From Arcobacteraceae bacterium (GTDB lineage: Bacteria > Campylobacterota > Campylobacteria > Campylobacterales > Arcobacteraceae): DNA of 64,000 nt. Below are positions 19,372 to 29,043 of this stretch, in pieces. Each line of letters opens with the position of its first letter. Positions within the stretch are counted from its first letter, which is position 1. Position numbers and translations under genes: made by a program. Where the stretch lies: assembly GCA_021107755.1 (NCBI GenBank), contig JAIOSF010000002.1, positions 1 through 64,000 on the forward strand, read 5' to 3'. The notes below the pieces were generated by a model that did no database searches, had not been told where the DNA came from, and saw nothing but the letters and a program-made list of their open reading frames with translations.

Positions 19372-21173
19372 TTATTTTTATTCCAAATTTCTAAACTATA
19401 TAAAGTCCATAACATTTTAGCTCTTTTTTCATCAGATACACTTATCTTTTTATTAAGTAAATTTTCTATAAACTGCTTATCAATAAATTTATATGAATAA
19501 CAATTAGTATCTAATATATCAAAAATATTTTCTTTCAAATCTTTTTCAACCCAAAGCTTCAATGGCACTTCAAAGCCTCGCTTTGGCTGATTGAGTAATT
19601 CTTTTGATAAATACTTTTTAGCCAATTCGCGCAAAATAAATTTCGTATTTTTACCATTGACTTTATATTGATCTTGGAGTGTTGGAACAAACTCCAACAT
19701 ATACCGACTTAAAAATGGACTTCTCCCTTCTAGGGAATGAGACATTGTAGCAATATCCATTTTAACAAGTAAATCAGAAAATAATATTAAGGAAAAATCA
19801 AGATAAAGTTGCTTTGATAGTGGTGTTAAATTAGTTTTATGAATATCATTAATAAATTCATCCATTTCGCCAAAAATTCTATTTTTATCAAATAAATATA
19901 TATCTTCAAAAATATCATTTGTAGCACTTAAATAAAAATTTAATCCTTTTTTCTTTGACATAGATAAAAGTCTATAAAAATAATTATATAAAGATTGCTT
20001 ATTATGAGGATTAGGTATCATCTTTAATAGGAATGTAAATTTTGATGCTATATTTAACCAGCCATTCGCAATTGGAACATATCGTCTATATCCTCCAAAC
20101 AGTTCATCTGCACCATCTCCATTAAGTATTACTGTTACATGTTTTTTAGCTTCTTGACTCACATAGTAACTAGGAATTGCACTACTATCCATAAAAGGTT
20201 CACCATAGTTATATAAAATTTTTTCTATATCATTTTTAAGATTCATTGAAATAGATATTTCTTGATGATTAGTATTATATTTATTAGCAGTTAGTTTAGC
20301 CAAATTGGACTCATCAAAAGTTCCATCAAACTTAACTGTAAAAGTTTTAAGTTTATTAGTATATTCACTAGCAATCGCAACAACAAGTGAACTATCAATA
20401 CCTCCACTTAAAAATGCACCTACTTCAAGGTCTGAACTTAATAGTCTATCCTTGACACTTTTATGTAACAAAGAATCAACTTTATTAACCGATTCTTCAA
20501 AACTTAGTAATGATTTTTTTTGATAAAAATCAAACATATTAAAATACTGTTTTGACTCAATTTGCAAAGTATTTATATCAATGTAATAAAAGTATCCAGC
20601 TTCTGCTTCTATAACATCCCTATAAGGAGTATACTTTTTATAAAAAAAACCTGTTCTTAAGTATGAAGATATATATTCTTCATTCACCTTCAATTCAACT
20701 GATGATTTAATAGCATTCAATTCACTTGCAAATAAAAGTTTATTATCCTTTTTATAAATATACAGTGGCTTTTTTCCTGCTCTATCTCTTGCAAGAAAAA
20801 GTTTTTTCTCTTTTTTATTTAAAATACAAAAAGCAAACATTCCATCAATCATTGAGAACATCTTTTCACCATATTTTATAAACATATAAAGTAATGTTTC
20901 TGTATCCGAATGAGTTTGAAAAATAAATCCTTGAAGCTTTTTTCTCAACTCCATATGATTATAAATTTCACCATTAAAAACTATACTATATTCTTGAAAA
21001 TGAAACGGTTGGTGTCCATGAGAAATATCTTGGATTGATAATCGCGTATGTATTAAATTAATATTTTCATAACTATAAATAAATTGTTCATTTGGTCCTC
21101 TATGATATAAAGCTTGTTTTATAGCCTCACAAGCATTACCATTAAAATTTATTGTTCCTGCTATACCACACAT
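19368..21173 (-). CDS. asnB: Asparagine synthetase B-like glutamine amidotransferase
   Basis: 601 residues in two domains: a class II glutaminase (nucleophile C2 in MCGIAG, residues 1 to about 200) and a synthetase domain with the PP-loop FLSGGIDSS. All expected residues for glutamine-dependent amide formation are present. In polysaccharide loci such proteins (for example WbpS in P. aeruginosa) are often thought to amidate a uronic-acid carboxyl rather than aspartate. Placement inside the glycosyltransferase run favours that, but housekeeping asparagine synthesis cannot be excluded. Confidence 0.88.
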   Translation of the reverse strand: MCGIAGTINFNGNACEAIKQALYHRGPNEQFIYSYENINLIHTRLSIQDISHGHQPFHFQEYSIVFNGEIYNHMELRKKLQGFIFQTHSDTETLLYMFIKYGEKMFSMIDGMFAFCILNKKEKKLFLARDRAGKKPLYIYKKDNKLLFASELNAIKSSVELKVNEEYISSYLRTGFFYKKYTPYRDVIEAEAGYFYYIDINTLQIESKQYFNMFDFYQKKSLLSFEESVNKVDSLLHKSVKDRLLSSDLEVGAFLSGGIDSSLVVAIASEYTNKLKTFTVKFDGTFDESNLAKLTANKYNTNHQEISISMNLKNDIEKILYNYGEPFMDSSAIPSYYVSQEAKKHVTVILNGDGADELFGGYRRYVPIANGWLNIASKFTFLLKMIPNPHNKQSLYNYFYRLLSMSKKKGLNFYLSATNDIFEDIYLFDKNRIFGEMDEFINDIHKTNLTPLSKQLYLDFSLILFSDLLVKMDIATMSHSLEGRSPFLSRYMLEFVPTLQDQYKVNGKNTKFILRELAKKYLSKELLNQPKRGFEVPLKLWVEKDLKENIFDILDTNCYSYKFIDKQFIENLLNKKISVSDEKRAKMLWTLYSLEIWNKNK

Positions 21174-21179
21174 ATATTC

Positions 21180-21941
21180 TTATCCAAATATTCTTCGTTT
21201 TATATACTTTAAAATTGATAAAGTAATTAGAAAATTATAAGTTAAAAAATTTATATATTTCATCTTATATAAATATTTATAATTATATAACTCACCTTTT
21301 TCCATTTTCCACATATGTGAAGATAATCCACTTTCTCCATAGGGTTTTTTATATAATTTCACTAAAGGTACATCTATAAAAACTAATGTTTCTTTTAAAG
21401 ATATTTTAAGCCATAAATTATAGTCCTCAGAGTAAGATAAACTTTCATCAAATCCTCCAACTTCTTCAAATAAATTTCTCTCTATCACAGTACATGGTGT
21501 AGAAGTTCTATTAGAAATCAAAAAATCATTAAATATAAATTCTTTGATACTAATATTTTCTATATCTTTAAATTCATTAATTGTATAACTTGAACTTACA
21601 AATTTAATTTTTAATTTTTGAATACAGTCATATTGTATTTGTAATTTATCCTTATGCCATTCATCATCTGAATCTAAAAAAGACAAATATTTTCCTACTG
21701 AATTTTTAACTGCATAATTTCTTGCTTTTGATGGCCCACTATTTTTCTGATACATATATTTATATTTTATATTCTTTTGATTCTTAAAATATTTATGAAT
21801 TATTGTTTTTGTATTATCATTACTTCCATCATCTACAATAACTATTTCAAAATCTTTGAAAGTTTGATTTACAACAGAATCTAAAGCCCTTACTACTGAT
21901 TTTTCAGAATTATAACATGGTATAATTACAGAAAATATCAT
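21180..21941 (-). CDS. Glycosyltransferase family 2
   Basis: GT-A fold inverting glycosyltransferase, 253 residues. FSVIIPCYNSEKSV at the start, IVDDGSNDNT, NSGPSKARNYAV, and the metal-binding DSDD (SFLDSDDEW) are the family signature. A possible membrane-associated C-terminus follows. It overlaps the upstream membrane-protein gene by 4 bases (ATGA), so it may act with the Gtr-like trio, but its donor is not evident. Confidence 0.85.
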   Translation of the reverse strand: MIFSVIIPCYNSEKSVVRALDSVVNQTFKDFEIVIVDDGSNDNTKTIIHKYFKNQKNIKYKYMYQKNSGPSKARNYAVKNSVGKYLSFLDSDDEWHKDKLQIQYDCIQKLKIKFVSSSYTINEFKDIENISIKEFIFNDFLISNRTSTPCTVIERNLFEEVGGFDESLSYSEDYNLWLKISLKETLVFIDVPLVKLYKKPYGESGLSSHMWKMEKGELYNYKYLYKMKYINFLTYNFLITLSILKYIKRRIFG

Positions 21942-23488
21942 AATGCATACTCTAATCTAGGCATTAGCTTAAGAACTATTTTCATTATAAAATTATCCTT
22001 ACTAAGAAGCTGAATCCAATGACGATTATCTTTAGGTAAAGTATTAATATACTCTTGAATATTTTCTTTTTTAATAGTAATTAATTTATTTTCTTTTGAA
22101 TCATAAATATAGACAAAGTCATCTATTTTAGTTTTAATATCAAATTTTTTATCAACTAAAAAATCGTCTTTTTTTATAAATCTTCTATTGATAGTTGAAA
22201 CTTTATATTCTTTATTAGTTGCTAGTTTAAAAATATGAGATGTCATACCTTGTGCAAAAAACTCAATATGGGATAAACTCCCTAATTTACTATACTGACC
22301 ATAACTTACAAATAATTGTTTTGTTCGATCAAATTCTTGTAAAGATTGGTTATTTGTAATATTATTTATAATTTCTAATTGTGTTTTATTCCATGCTTTC
22401 CAATGATCTGATATTCCTAATACAGATAAAATAAAAATTGAAAATATTATTGTTGCAACATTTTTGTTTTTTAGCAAATAAAATACAATAAGATAAGATA
22501 ATAATAATGAACTATATATTGTTACTCTATTACCTAAATTAAATGCAATTTGAGGGTATAAACTTGTTAATGAAAATATCCCTAAACCAAGAGCCAAAAC
22601 TAAGATTAAAGTTAATAATAATTTATTATTTCTTTTTTCTTCATGTACTTTATAATACTTATAGAAAGTAAATATCAATAAAACACCTATAAATAAAGAA
22701 GTTAATGTTATATTGCTAATAGAATAAAATAATTTTAACCACATAGATGGACCAACAGCTGTATCAAAGAATGTTCCTATTTGTAATATATATTGCTTTA
22801 TTAATTTTAAAATATTTAAACCTGAATCAATTCTACCTTGCGGTCCATCACTAAATATAGTAATATAAAAATAAAATAGAATATAAAATAATGTAGGTAT
22901 TAATGATACAAAAAACTTTTTAAATTCTTTTACTAATAAAAAATAAAATGATAATCCTATAATATAAGGGGGTGAAGAAAAACCATAAAACGAACCAAAT
23001 GTTAATGTAAAAAATCCTAATTTAAATCGATTTTGATTAATAAGATAAAACCCATACATTATTATTGCTGGTACCATAGTATACTTTAGTGCGGAATACC
23101 AATAATTTGTTGCATCATGAAGAGGGAAAAGCACAAATAACACTGCAATAAACATAGCATTATGTTGCGATAAATATTGTCTAAAGAACTTATAGGTTAA
23201 TACTATTGCCAAATAAGATATTAACACTTTTGGTATAAAATATAAGAAACTATTATCACCAAAAAGTAAAAGCCAAAATCGGTGAAAATAAGATGAGAAA
23301 ACACTAAATATAGCCACATGATGTGTTTTCATATCTATATGGAAAAATTCACCTAAACTATGAATATTTAAGTTATACTCTGTAATAAACTCAATAAAAT
23401 CATCAGAATAAAAACCAGTATTATAAAAAAGATAAATTAATACCCCAACTAATAATATATTGACTTTTATAATTTCATTTTTATTCAC
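21938..23488 (-). CDS. Polytopic membrane glycosyltransferase, GtrC-like (GT-C fold)
   Basis: 516 residues: about 10-11 membrane segments (residues 10-365) and a soluble, probably periplasmic C-terminal domain (about 365-516). The acidic pair FYSDDF (27-32) lies in the first loop, as in GT-C enzymes that use undecaprenyl-phosphate sugars. It follows GtrA and GtrB-like genes, so it probably transfers the flipped sugar onto the polymer. The start is GTG with AAGGAAAA upstream. No close family was recognised; the call rests on architecture and neighbours. Confidence 0.65.
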   Translation of the reverse strand: MNKNEIIKVNILLVGVLIYLFYNTGFYSDDFIEFITEYNLNIHSLGEFFHIDMKTHHVAIFSVFSSYFHRFWLLLFGDNSFLYFIPKVLISYLAIVLTYKFFRQYLSQHNAMFIAVLFVLFPLHDATNYWYSALKYTMVPAIIMYGFYLINQNRFKLGFFTLTFGSFYGFSSPPYIIGLSFYFLLVKEFKKFFVSLIPTLFYILFYFYITIFSDGPQGRIDSGLNILKLIKQYILQIGTFFDTAVGPSMWLKLFYSISNITLTSLFIGVLLIFTFYKYYKVHEEKRNNKLLLTLILVLALGLGIFSLTSLYPQIAFNLGNRVTIYSSLLLSYLIVFYLLKNKNVATIIFSIFILSVLGISDHWKAWNKTQLEIINNITNNQSLQEFDRTKQLFVSYGQYSKLGSLSHIEFFAQGMTSHIFKLATNKEYKVSTINRRFIKKDDFLVDKKFDIKTKIDDFVYIYDSKENKLITIKKENIQEYINTLPKDNRHWIQLLSKDNFIMKIVLKLMPRLEYAL

Positions 23489-23866
23489 TTAATTTTCCTT
23501 TTGTATATAAACATATTTTTTATTAAGATAAAACCCCAATAATGGCATATAAAATAACGCAATAAACTGTGCTAGATAAATATTGACTTTATAAATATCT
23601 ACCGTTATCCATAAATGAATCAAACTTAAAAGATAAATAAAAAAGTATACTCCAATAAAAGCAATTATTTTTTGTTTATCAGAATCAATAAATACAATAT
23701 GTTTATAACTATAATAATTAAAGGTAACGGCAATTATTGTAGTAAGTGTAACAACTAATTCTTTTTGTTGTATAAAAAAATACAATATAACAAATACAAA
23801 ATAGCTAAATAATGTATTCAAACCTCCGGTAAATAAAAATTTAAAAAACTGTCTATTTATCTTCAT
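23489..23866 (-). CDS. gtrA: GtrA-family membrane protein (Und-P-sugar flippase)
   Basis: 125 residues with four membrane segments and the GtrA signature FLFTGGLNTLFSYFVFV (10-26). GtrA proteins are thought to flip undecaprenyl-phosphate-linked sugars to the periplasm. The ATG overlaps the end of the GtrB-like gene by 14 bases, and the GtrC-like gene follows directly, making a complete side-branch modification trio. Confidence 0.87.
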   Translation of the reverse strand: MKINRQFFKFLFTGGLNTLFSYFVFVILYFFIQQKELVVTLTTIIAVTFNYYSYKHIVFIDSDKQKIIAFIGVYFFIYLLSLIHLWITVDIYKVNIYLAQFIALFYMPLLGFYLNKKYVYIQKEN

Positions 23867-24812
23867 TTAATTTATCAAAAATTTTTGAAATAACATAAGT
23901 TGGTCTGTTCCTAACTTCAACATATATTCTCCAAATATATTCTCCTATTATACCAAGGGCAATCAATATAAAACCAGAAAAAATTGATATTAAAACCACA
24001 ATTGTAGCCCAACCTTCAGGAGACCCCTCTTTAGCAGGATTTGTTAGCCAAGTTAATATTATATAAATAGCATATAAAAAGCCCCCTAATGATGTTGTAA
24101 AACCAAGAGCAGTCACAAATCTTATAGGCATATATGTATTAGCCAATAAAGAATCATAAAAAGTTAAAATTTTTTTCCAAAAAGTATATTGAGACTTCCC
24201 TCTTTTTCGTTCTTTTCTTTCATAATGATGTAAAGTATATTCATATCCAAAATTAAAAATAGTAAAAAGCATACCACTTGTTTTTTGATTAATATTTATA
24301 AATTGATCAACAATAACTCGATCCATAATACAAAAATCGAATCCCCCTTTAGGATAGTTTTCTACTACAAAACTATTGGTAATTTTATAAAACATTCTAG
24401 AAAAAAAGTCACTTAGCAATCCATCTTTCCTAGTTTCTCTAGTTGCAATTACTAATCTAGTCCCTTTTTCCCAATCTTTAAGCATATCTCCAAATAACTC
24501 TATAGGATCTTGCATATCAGCAGATATAATACCTACTACATCACCAGAAGCATAAGCTAACCCAGCTGTAGTAGCAGCACTTTGTCCAAAATTTTTAGAT
24601 AGTTTAATTACTTTAATTATATCTGTATACTGTTCATAATAAGATTCTAAAAGTTTTTGAGAAGAATCAGTAGAGCCATCATTTACAAATATTAACTCAA
24701 CATTATACTTCTCTATACTATTTATAAATTTAATACATTCTGGTATTGTATCATCAAGATTTAATTCATTTTGATATACAGGTATTACAATTGAAAATTT
24801 CTTCTTAATCAT
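23853..24812 (-). CDS. GtrB/DPM1-like undecaprenyl-phosphate glycosyltransferase
   Basis: Family 2 glycosyltransferase with two C-terminal membrane segments (about 230-300). KFSIVIPVYQNELNL, FVNDGSTDSS, and SADMQDP (the DXD region) match GtrB-type enzymes that load a sugar onto undecaprenyl phosphate. I use the ATG at 24812 (MIKKKFSIV; GAAGAG at good spacing). A GTG five codons upstream is also open but lies within the stop region of the upstream gene. The transferred sugar is unknown (glucose in phage-type Gtr systems). Confidence 0.87.
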   Translation of the reverse strand: MIKKKFSIVIPVYQNELNLDDTIPECIKFINSIEKYNVELIFVNDGSTDSSQKLLESYYEQYTDIIKVIKLSKNFGQSAATTAGLAYASGDVVGIISADMQDPIELFGDMLKDWEKGTRLVIATRETRKDGLLSDFFSRMFYKITNSFVVENYPKGGFDFCIMDRVIVDQFININQKTSGMLFTIFNFGYEYTLHHYERKERKRGKSQYTFWKKILTFYDSLLANTYMPIRFVTALGFTTSLGGFLYAIYIILTWLTNPAKEGSPEGWATIVVLISIFSGFILIALGIIGEYIWRIYVEVRNRPTYVISKIFDKLNEDK

Positions 24813-24813
24813 T

Positions 24814-26373
24814 TTATTTCTCTTCACTTAATTGTAAAAGTTTTTTTCTATCTATTTTACCATTTTTGTTTTTCGGTAACTCATATACAAAGTTAATAAT
24901 ATTTGGTATCATATAAGTAGGTAGCAACTTTTTTAATCTATATAATATATCTTTTTCATCTATTTTTAATTGTTTATTTATACTAATATAGGCAATTATT
25001 TTACCATAGCTCACCTTTACCCTATGATAAACTACACCACATTCAAATACATATTCTAAAGAATTGATTTTTGCTTCAATTTCTTCCAATTCAATTCTAT
25101 ACCCCATATGTTTAACCTGATTGTCACCTCTACCGATAAAATGTAACAAGTTATTTTGATCTTCATAAACTATATCACCAGTTTTATAAACCATATCTTT
25201 AAAGTTATTTTGTAAAGGATTTTGAATAAAAAACTCTTTTGTTCTTTCAACATCACTATAATACCCTAAGGCAACATTAGGTCCTACTAAATACAATTCT
25301 CCTTTTTCCATACATTGTACTTTATTCATATTTTCATCTAAAATAAAATAATTAAAATTTTTATTTATCTTACCTAAAGGAGATAATACTTTCATATCAT
25401 CAAAATCTACAGAACTAATCTTATATGCTGAGCATATACAAGTTCCCTCTGTTGGACCATACACATTAATTATTTGTGCACTATGACTGTAAATATTAAA
25501 TAGTTTTTTTAATTCCGTTTTAGGATAACCTTCTCCACCAAAAGTAAATATTCGTATACATTGTAATACTTCTTTTTTAAGTACACGCATAGTTGTTAAA
25601 TATACTAAAAGGGAAGGAACACTGAACCATATAGTACATTTCATACTATCAATATATGATACTAATTCAATAGGATTATTTAAAACAACTTTTTGTATTG
25701 GTACTATTGTAGCCCCGCTAAAAAATGCTGTATAAAAATCAAAAACTGAATTATCAAAATACATTGGACTTATTTGTGCAAAAATATCACTGTTTGTAAT
25801 ATTATAATATTCTATACTCCAACCAATAAAACTTAATAAATTTGCATGGGAAATTGTTACACCTTTTGGAACACCTGTAGATCCTGATGTAAACATTATA
25901 TATGCAGGTGAACTACTTATAACTGTTTTTGTAAGATTTAAATTTCCACTATCATAATCATTTAAACCATAATTGTTTAAAGCAAAATTTATGAATTGTA
26001 TTCCAGAATTATCAATACTTTTATTTAGACTATCAGATAAAATTCCATCTGAAATAATCAATTTAGGTTTAGCTGTTTTAAAAATACTTTCTACTCTAGT
26101 AGATGGATTATCTATATCAATATTTGTATAAATCAAGCCAAGCTTCAAGCAAGCTAACATTGTTGCATAAGAATATTCTTCCTTATTGTTAAAAATAGCA
26201 ACAACATCGTTATATTGCATTTTATTTTTAATTAGCATATTTGCTATTTGATTTACTAGTCCATTAAGTTCATTATATGTAAGTGATTTATCTTGATATT
26301 TTAAAGCCGTACTATTTCCATATTTTGATACTATAAATTCAAAATATAATCCTAAATTATGAAAGTAATTCAT
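24814..26373 (-). CDS. Stand-alone amino-acid/acyl adenylation enzyme (NRPS A-domain/DltA-like)
   Basis: ANL-superfamily enzyme of 519 residues. The core motifs are complete: A3 MFTSGSTGVPKGV, A5 NVYGPTEGT, A7 YKTGD, A8 GRGDNQVKHMGYRIELEEIE, and the A10 lysine in NGKIDRKK. The sequence is closest in style to NRPS adenylation domains and D-alanyl carrier ligases rather than fatty-acyl-CoA ligases. With a carrier-protein gene 2.4 kb upstream in the same run, it probably activates an amino or hydroxy acid and loads it on that carrier. No condensation or thioesterase domain is attached. The acid is unknown. Confidence 0.85.
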   Translation of the reverse strand: MNYFHNLGLYFEFIVSKYGNSTALKYQDKSLTYNELNGLVNQIANMLIKNKMQYNDVVAIFNNKEEYSYATMLACLKLGLIYTNIDIDNPSTRVESIFKTAKPKLIISDGILSDSLNKSIDNSGIQFINFALNNYGLNDYDSGNLNLTKTVISSSPAYIMFTSGSTGVPKGVTISHANLLSFIGWSIEYYNITNSDIFAQISPMYFDNSVFDFYTAFFSGATIVPIQKVVLNNPIELVSYIDSMKCTIWFSVPSLLVYLTTMRVLKKEVLQCIRIFTFGGEGYPKTELKKLFNIYSHSAQIINVYGPTEGTCICSAYKISSVDFDDMKVLSPLGKINKNFNYFILDENMNKVQCMEKGELYLVGPNVALGYYSDVERTKEFFIQNPLQNNFKDMVYKTGDIVYEDQNNLLHFIGRGDNQVKHMGYRIELEEIEAKINSLEYVFECGVVYHRVKVSYGKIIAYISINKQLKIDEKDILYRLKKLLPTYMIPNIINFVYELPKNKNGKIDRKKLLQLSEEK

Positions 26374-27322
26374 TTTTTTCTATGATGGCATAACCAAAAC
26401 CATCTCTCCCATAATTATTTCCACAATAAAACATAATAAACTTATCTTGATGACTAACAACATGAGGATAACAAATCATTGTACTATCCCAGCCTTTTTC
26501 AGATTGATTAATTCCAACTTCGTCATCTCTTCTTATCCAATTTATTTTATCCAATGATTGCGCATACCCTATTCTATATCCACCTTTTGAACCTCCATCC
26601 TGACTAAAAGAATCTCTTACAGAGTACCACATGTGATATTTATTATCAATTTTTAAAACACTTGGTGTTGCTAAATTTTCTTGAACATGATTTATATCAA
26701 TACATGTAATATCAGGATATTCCCAATCTAGTCCGTTCATAGATGTTGCATATTTTATAACATAAGTTGGATTATAAATACTATTCTCTTCTTCCCATCC
26801 GGTATAAGAGGTATACCACATATGCCAGTTCTTATCATTATCTATATGTATTGATATATTTCCAACTCCATAAGGAACATCTTTAGAGATACCAATGATA
26901 GGACCCTCGCTATACTTTTTAAAACTCAATCCATTATCATCACTTATAGCCAGTCCAACAGTAATATAATAAGGGACATTACTACCTCTTTGCCACCCCA
27001 TGTAATACATATAAATTTTATCATCAAACTCAACAATTTCAGCAACCATTGTACCATTTTCATCAAAGGTACCAACATTACCTGTATTTAATAAAGAAGT
27101 ATCATATAGCTTAATTATATTACTAGGATTATTGATATCTAAATCAACTACACCAATTTGTGAAATAAAATTACCATTTACATCTGGCTTTTTTCTTGTG
27201 CTAAAATATAATCGGTAAATTTTATCATCTACAAAAAAACCTGTTAATGGAGAAGTATAAGTTGCCATCCAGTCAAATTGATTTTCAGCACTTAAAATTT
27301 TACCTTTTTTTTGCCAATTCAT
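26357..27322 (-). CDS. Predicted five-bladed beta-propeller, GH43/GH130-like fold
   Basis: 321 residues with repeated blade signatures: GFFVDDKIYRLYFSTR, DKIYMYYMGW, NWHMWYTSYTGW, KYHMWYSVRD, KFIMFYCGN, each pairing a short strand with an aromatic/Trp turn. This is the pattern of glycosidase-type propellers (families 32/43/68/117/130). There is no signal peptide, so it should act in the cytoplasm, which is unexpected for a polysaccharide-degrading enzyme. It overlaps the adenylation gene by 17 bases and so belongs to the sugar-acylation module. It may bind or trim a sugar intermediate. Catalytic acids could not be assigned. Confidence 0.65.
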   Translation of the reverse strand: MNWQKKGKILSAENQFDWMATYTSPLTGFFVDDKIYRLYFSTRKKPDVNGNFISQIGVVDLDINNPSNIIKLYDTSLLNTGNVGTFDENGTMVAEIVEFDDKIYMYYMGWQRGSNVPYYITVGLAISDDNGLSFKKYSEGPIIGISKDVPYGVGNISIHIDNDKNWHMWYTSYTGWEEENSIYNPTYVIKYATSMNGLDWEYPDITCIDINHVQENLATPSVLKIDNKYHMWYSVRDSFSQDGGSKGGYRIGYAQSLDKINWIRRDDEVGINQSEKGWDSTMICYPHVVSHQDKFIMFYCGNNYGRDGFGYAIIEKNELLS

Positions 27323-28077
27323 TAACTTATCCTTATATTGTAAAAATTATATTCCAATTTTTTTTGAAATCCTATTTTATCTGCTAATTTGTAAGATGAA
27401 GTATTATTTTTATAACAATCCCATAATGGTATTAAATTTTTATTTTTTAACATATATACATACTTATTTGCTAACCTTGTTCCTATATTTTTTCCTCTAG
27501 AATTTTCTTCAATGAAAATATCAATCTCCGTATAATTGTCTCCAATTGCAGCAGAATAACAAATACCTTTTATGCTATTCTCTTCGAGATATACCACTGC
27601 ATCACTGTATTGTTCAAAATCATTACAGTTTTCCCAAAATCTATTACATAAATCAAGCTCTTTAAATTGAGTATAATCTATATTATTTTCACTAACTAAA
27701 TTAAATTTTTTTTCAATGTAATCTTTAGATTCTTTTTCATGTGTAAACTTTACTCGTAATGAAACATTTTTTTCAAAAAAAGGATGTTGCAATTTTCCCA
27801 TAGGATCATATATTCGTAATGTGGTAAGTTTATTCTGCAACTCTAAACTTACACTATTAATAAATTTTATATACTCTTCTTGCTGAATATTTGAATTTTG
27901 TGATAAGATATAAGAAAATCCAAATTTATGAATAATGATATATAGATCACTATCATATAAAATATATCCACTTTGTAATTTATTCACAACTGAGTTGATA
28001 ATGGGAAAATACTTAATATATTGATCATATAAAATTTTTATATTTTCATATTTTTCAGTTTCTAAATAGTTTATCAA
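27322..28077 (-). CDS. GNAT acetyltransferase (ZmaR/PF12746-like)
   Basis: 251 residues. The C-terminal half carries the GNAT core: IKGICYSAAIGDNYTEIDIF, the acyl-CoA loop SRGKNIGTRLANKYV, and LIPLWDCYKNNTSSYKLADKIGF, which is characteristic of the ZmaR-like group. The N-terminal half is specific and unassigned. It starts with TTG, TTGA overlapping the SDR stop. It may transfer an acyl group in the sugar-acylation module, either from CoA or from the nearby carrier protein. Confidence 0.72.
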   Translation of the reverse strand: MINYLETEKYENIKILYDQYIKYFPIINSVVNKLQSGYILYDSDLYIIIHKFGFSYILSQNSNIQQEEYIKFINSVSLELQNKLTTLRIYDPMGKLQHPFFEKNVSLRVKFTHEKESKDYIEKKFNLVSENNIDYTQFKELDLCNRFWENCNDFEQYSDAVVYLEENSIKGICYSAAIGDNYTEIDIFIEENSRGKNIGTRLANKYVYMLKNKNLIPLWDCYKNNTSSYKLADKIGFQKKLEYNFYNIRIS

Positions 28078-28817
28078 ATAACAAGTCCACCATCAACTTC
28101 TATTGTTTTACCATTAATATGATCATTTTCTATGACAAATTTAACCGTAGAAGCTATATGTTTTGATTCACCAAGTTTTTTTATTGGAGTTTTAGACTTC
28201 ATCTCATCAAGTAATTTATCTGTCATTGCATTGTGTGTAGATTCTGTATTCATAAAACCAGGAGCAATAGATACCGATCTAATACCAAAAGAACCTAGCT
28301 CTTTTGCCCACACTTTAGACATAGATTCTAAACCAGCTTTTGCTGCTGAATATGCACTTTGACCCATATTTCCTTTAGCGCTAATTGAACTTATATTGAT
28401 AATTACACCTTTTGTTCTAGACATAATCATTTGCTCAACCACATAAGAACTCAAAATAAAAGGTGCTGTAAGATTAATATCTATTACTTTCTGCCAAGAG
28501 CTAATACTGTGTCTTTTTTCTGGAGATAAAATATTAACAAGCGGTTCACTATATAATATTCCGGCATTATTAACTAGAATATCAATTTTAGAAAACTTTT
28601 CTATTGTAAATTGTATAGCTTTTGCTACTTGTTCTTCGTTTGTCAAATCACAACATAAGATTAAAAGATTATCATTTTTTTCCATTATATCCAATGCTGA
28701 TTGATTTATATCAAATACTACAACTTTTGAACCAAGCTCTAATAAAGTTTCTACGATGTTTTTACCTAAACCGCTTGCCCCACCAGTAACTATTGATACT
28801 TTATCTTTAATATTCAT
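28074..28817 (-). CDS. Short-chain dehydrogenase/reductase (FabG-like)
   Basis: Classical SDR, 247 residues: cofactor motif TGGASGLGK (11-19), NNAG, catalytic Ser in NISSISA and YSAAK, and the C-terminal substrate-closing region ending in GGLVI. Resembles 3-oxoacyl-ACP reductases. It directly follows the acyl carrier gene (1-base gap), which suggests reduction of a carrier-bound oxoacyl group, as proposed for VioR in the Pseudomonas syringae viosamine island. A sugar dehydrogenase role is possible. Confidence 0.85.
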   Translation of the reverse strand: MNIKDKVSIVTGGASGLGKNIVETLLELGSKVVVFDINQSALDIMEKNDNLLILCCDLTNEEQVAKAIQFTIEKFSKIDILVNNAGILYSEPLVNILSPEKRHSISSWQKVIDINLTAPFILSSYVVEQMIMSRTKGVIINISSISAKGNMGQSAYSAAKAGLESMSKVWAKELGSFGIRSVSIAPGFMNTESTHNAMTDKLLDEMKSKTPIKKLGESKHIASTVKFVIENDHINGKTIEVDGGLVI

Positions 28818-28818
28818 A

Positions 28819-29040
28819 TTATTGTTTTTCTAAAATTATTGATTTTATTGTAGCAACATCTTTCATATTCATAATATCATCCATTGTTAATTCTATATTT
28901 AATCCATCTTCAAGTGATGTTACTAAGTCCATATGTGTTAGAGAATCCCAATGATCAACATCTGCCATAGTTAATGAATCATTTAATTCTTCTTTTTTTA
29001 GTTTAAAAACTTCACATAATATCTCTTCTAGTTTTTCCAT
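28819..29040 (-). CDS. Acyl carrier protein-like
   Basis: 73 residues, acidic, with the phosphopantetheine attachment site DSLTHMDLV (S33). Four-helix carrier-protein pattern throughout. AGGAG precedes the ATG. It lies between the PglD-like acyltransferase and the reductase, so it is probably a dedicated carrier for an acyl or aminoacyl group destined for a sugar amine. The housekeeping ACP normally sits with fab genes, so this is a specialised copy. Confidence 0.88.
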   Translation of the reverse strand: MEKLEEILCEVFKLKKEELNDSLTMADVDHWDSLTHMDLVTSLEDGLNIELTMDDIMNMKDVATIKSIILEKQ

Positions 29041-29043
29041 TTT

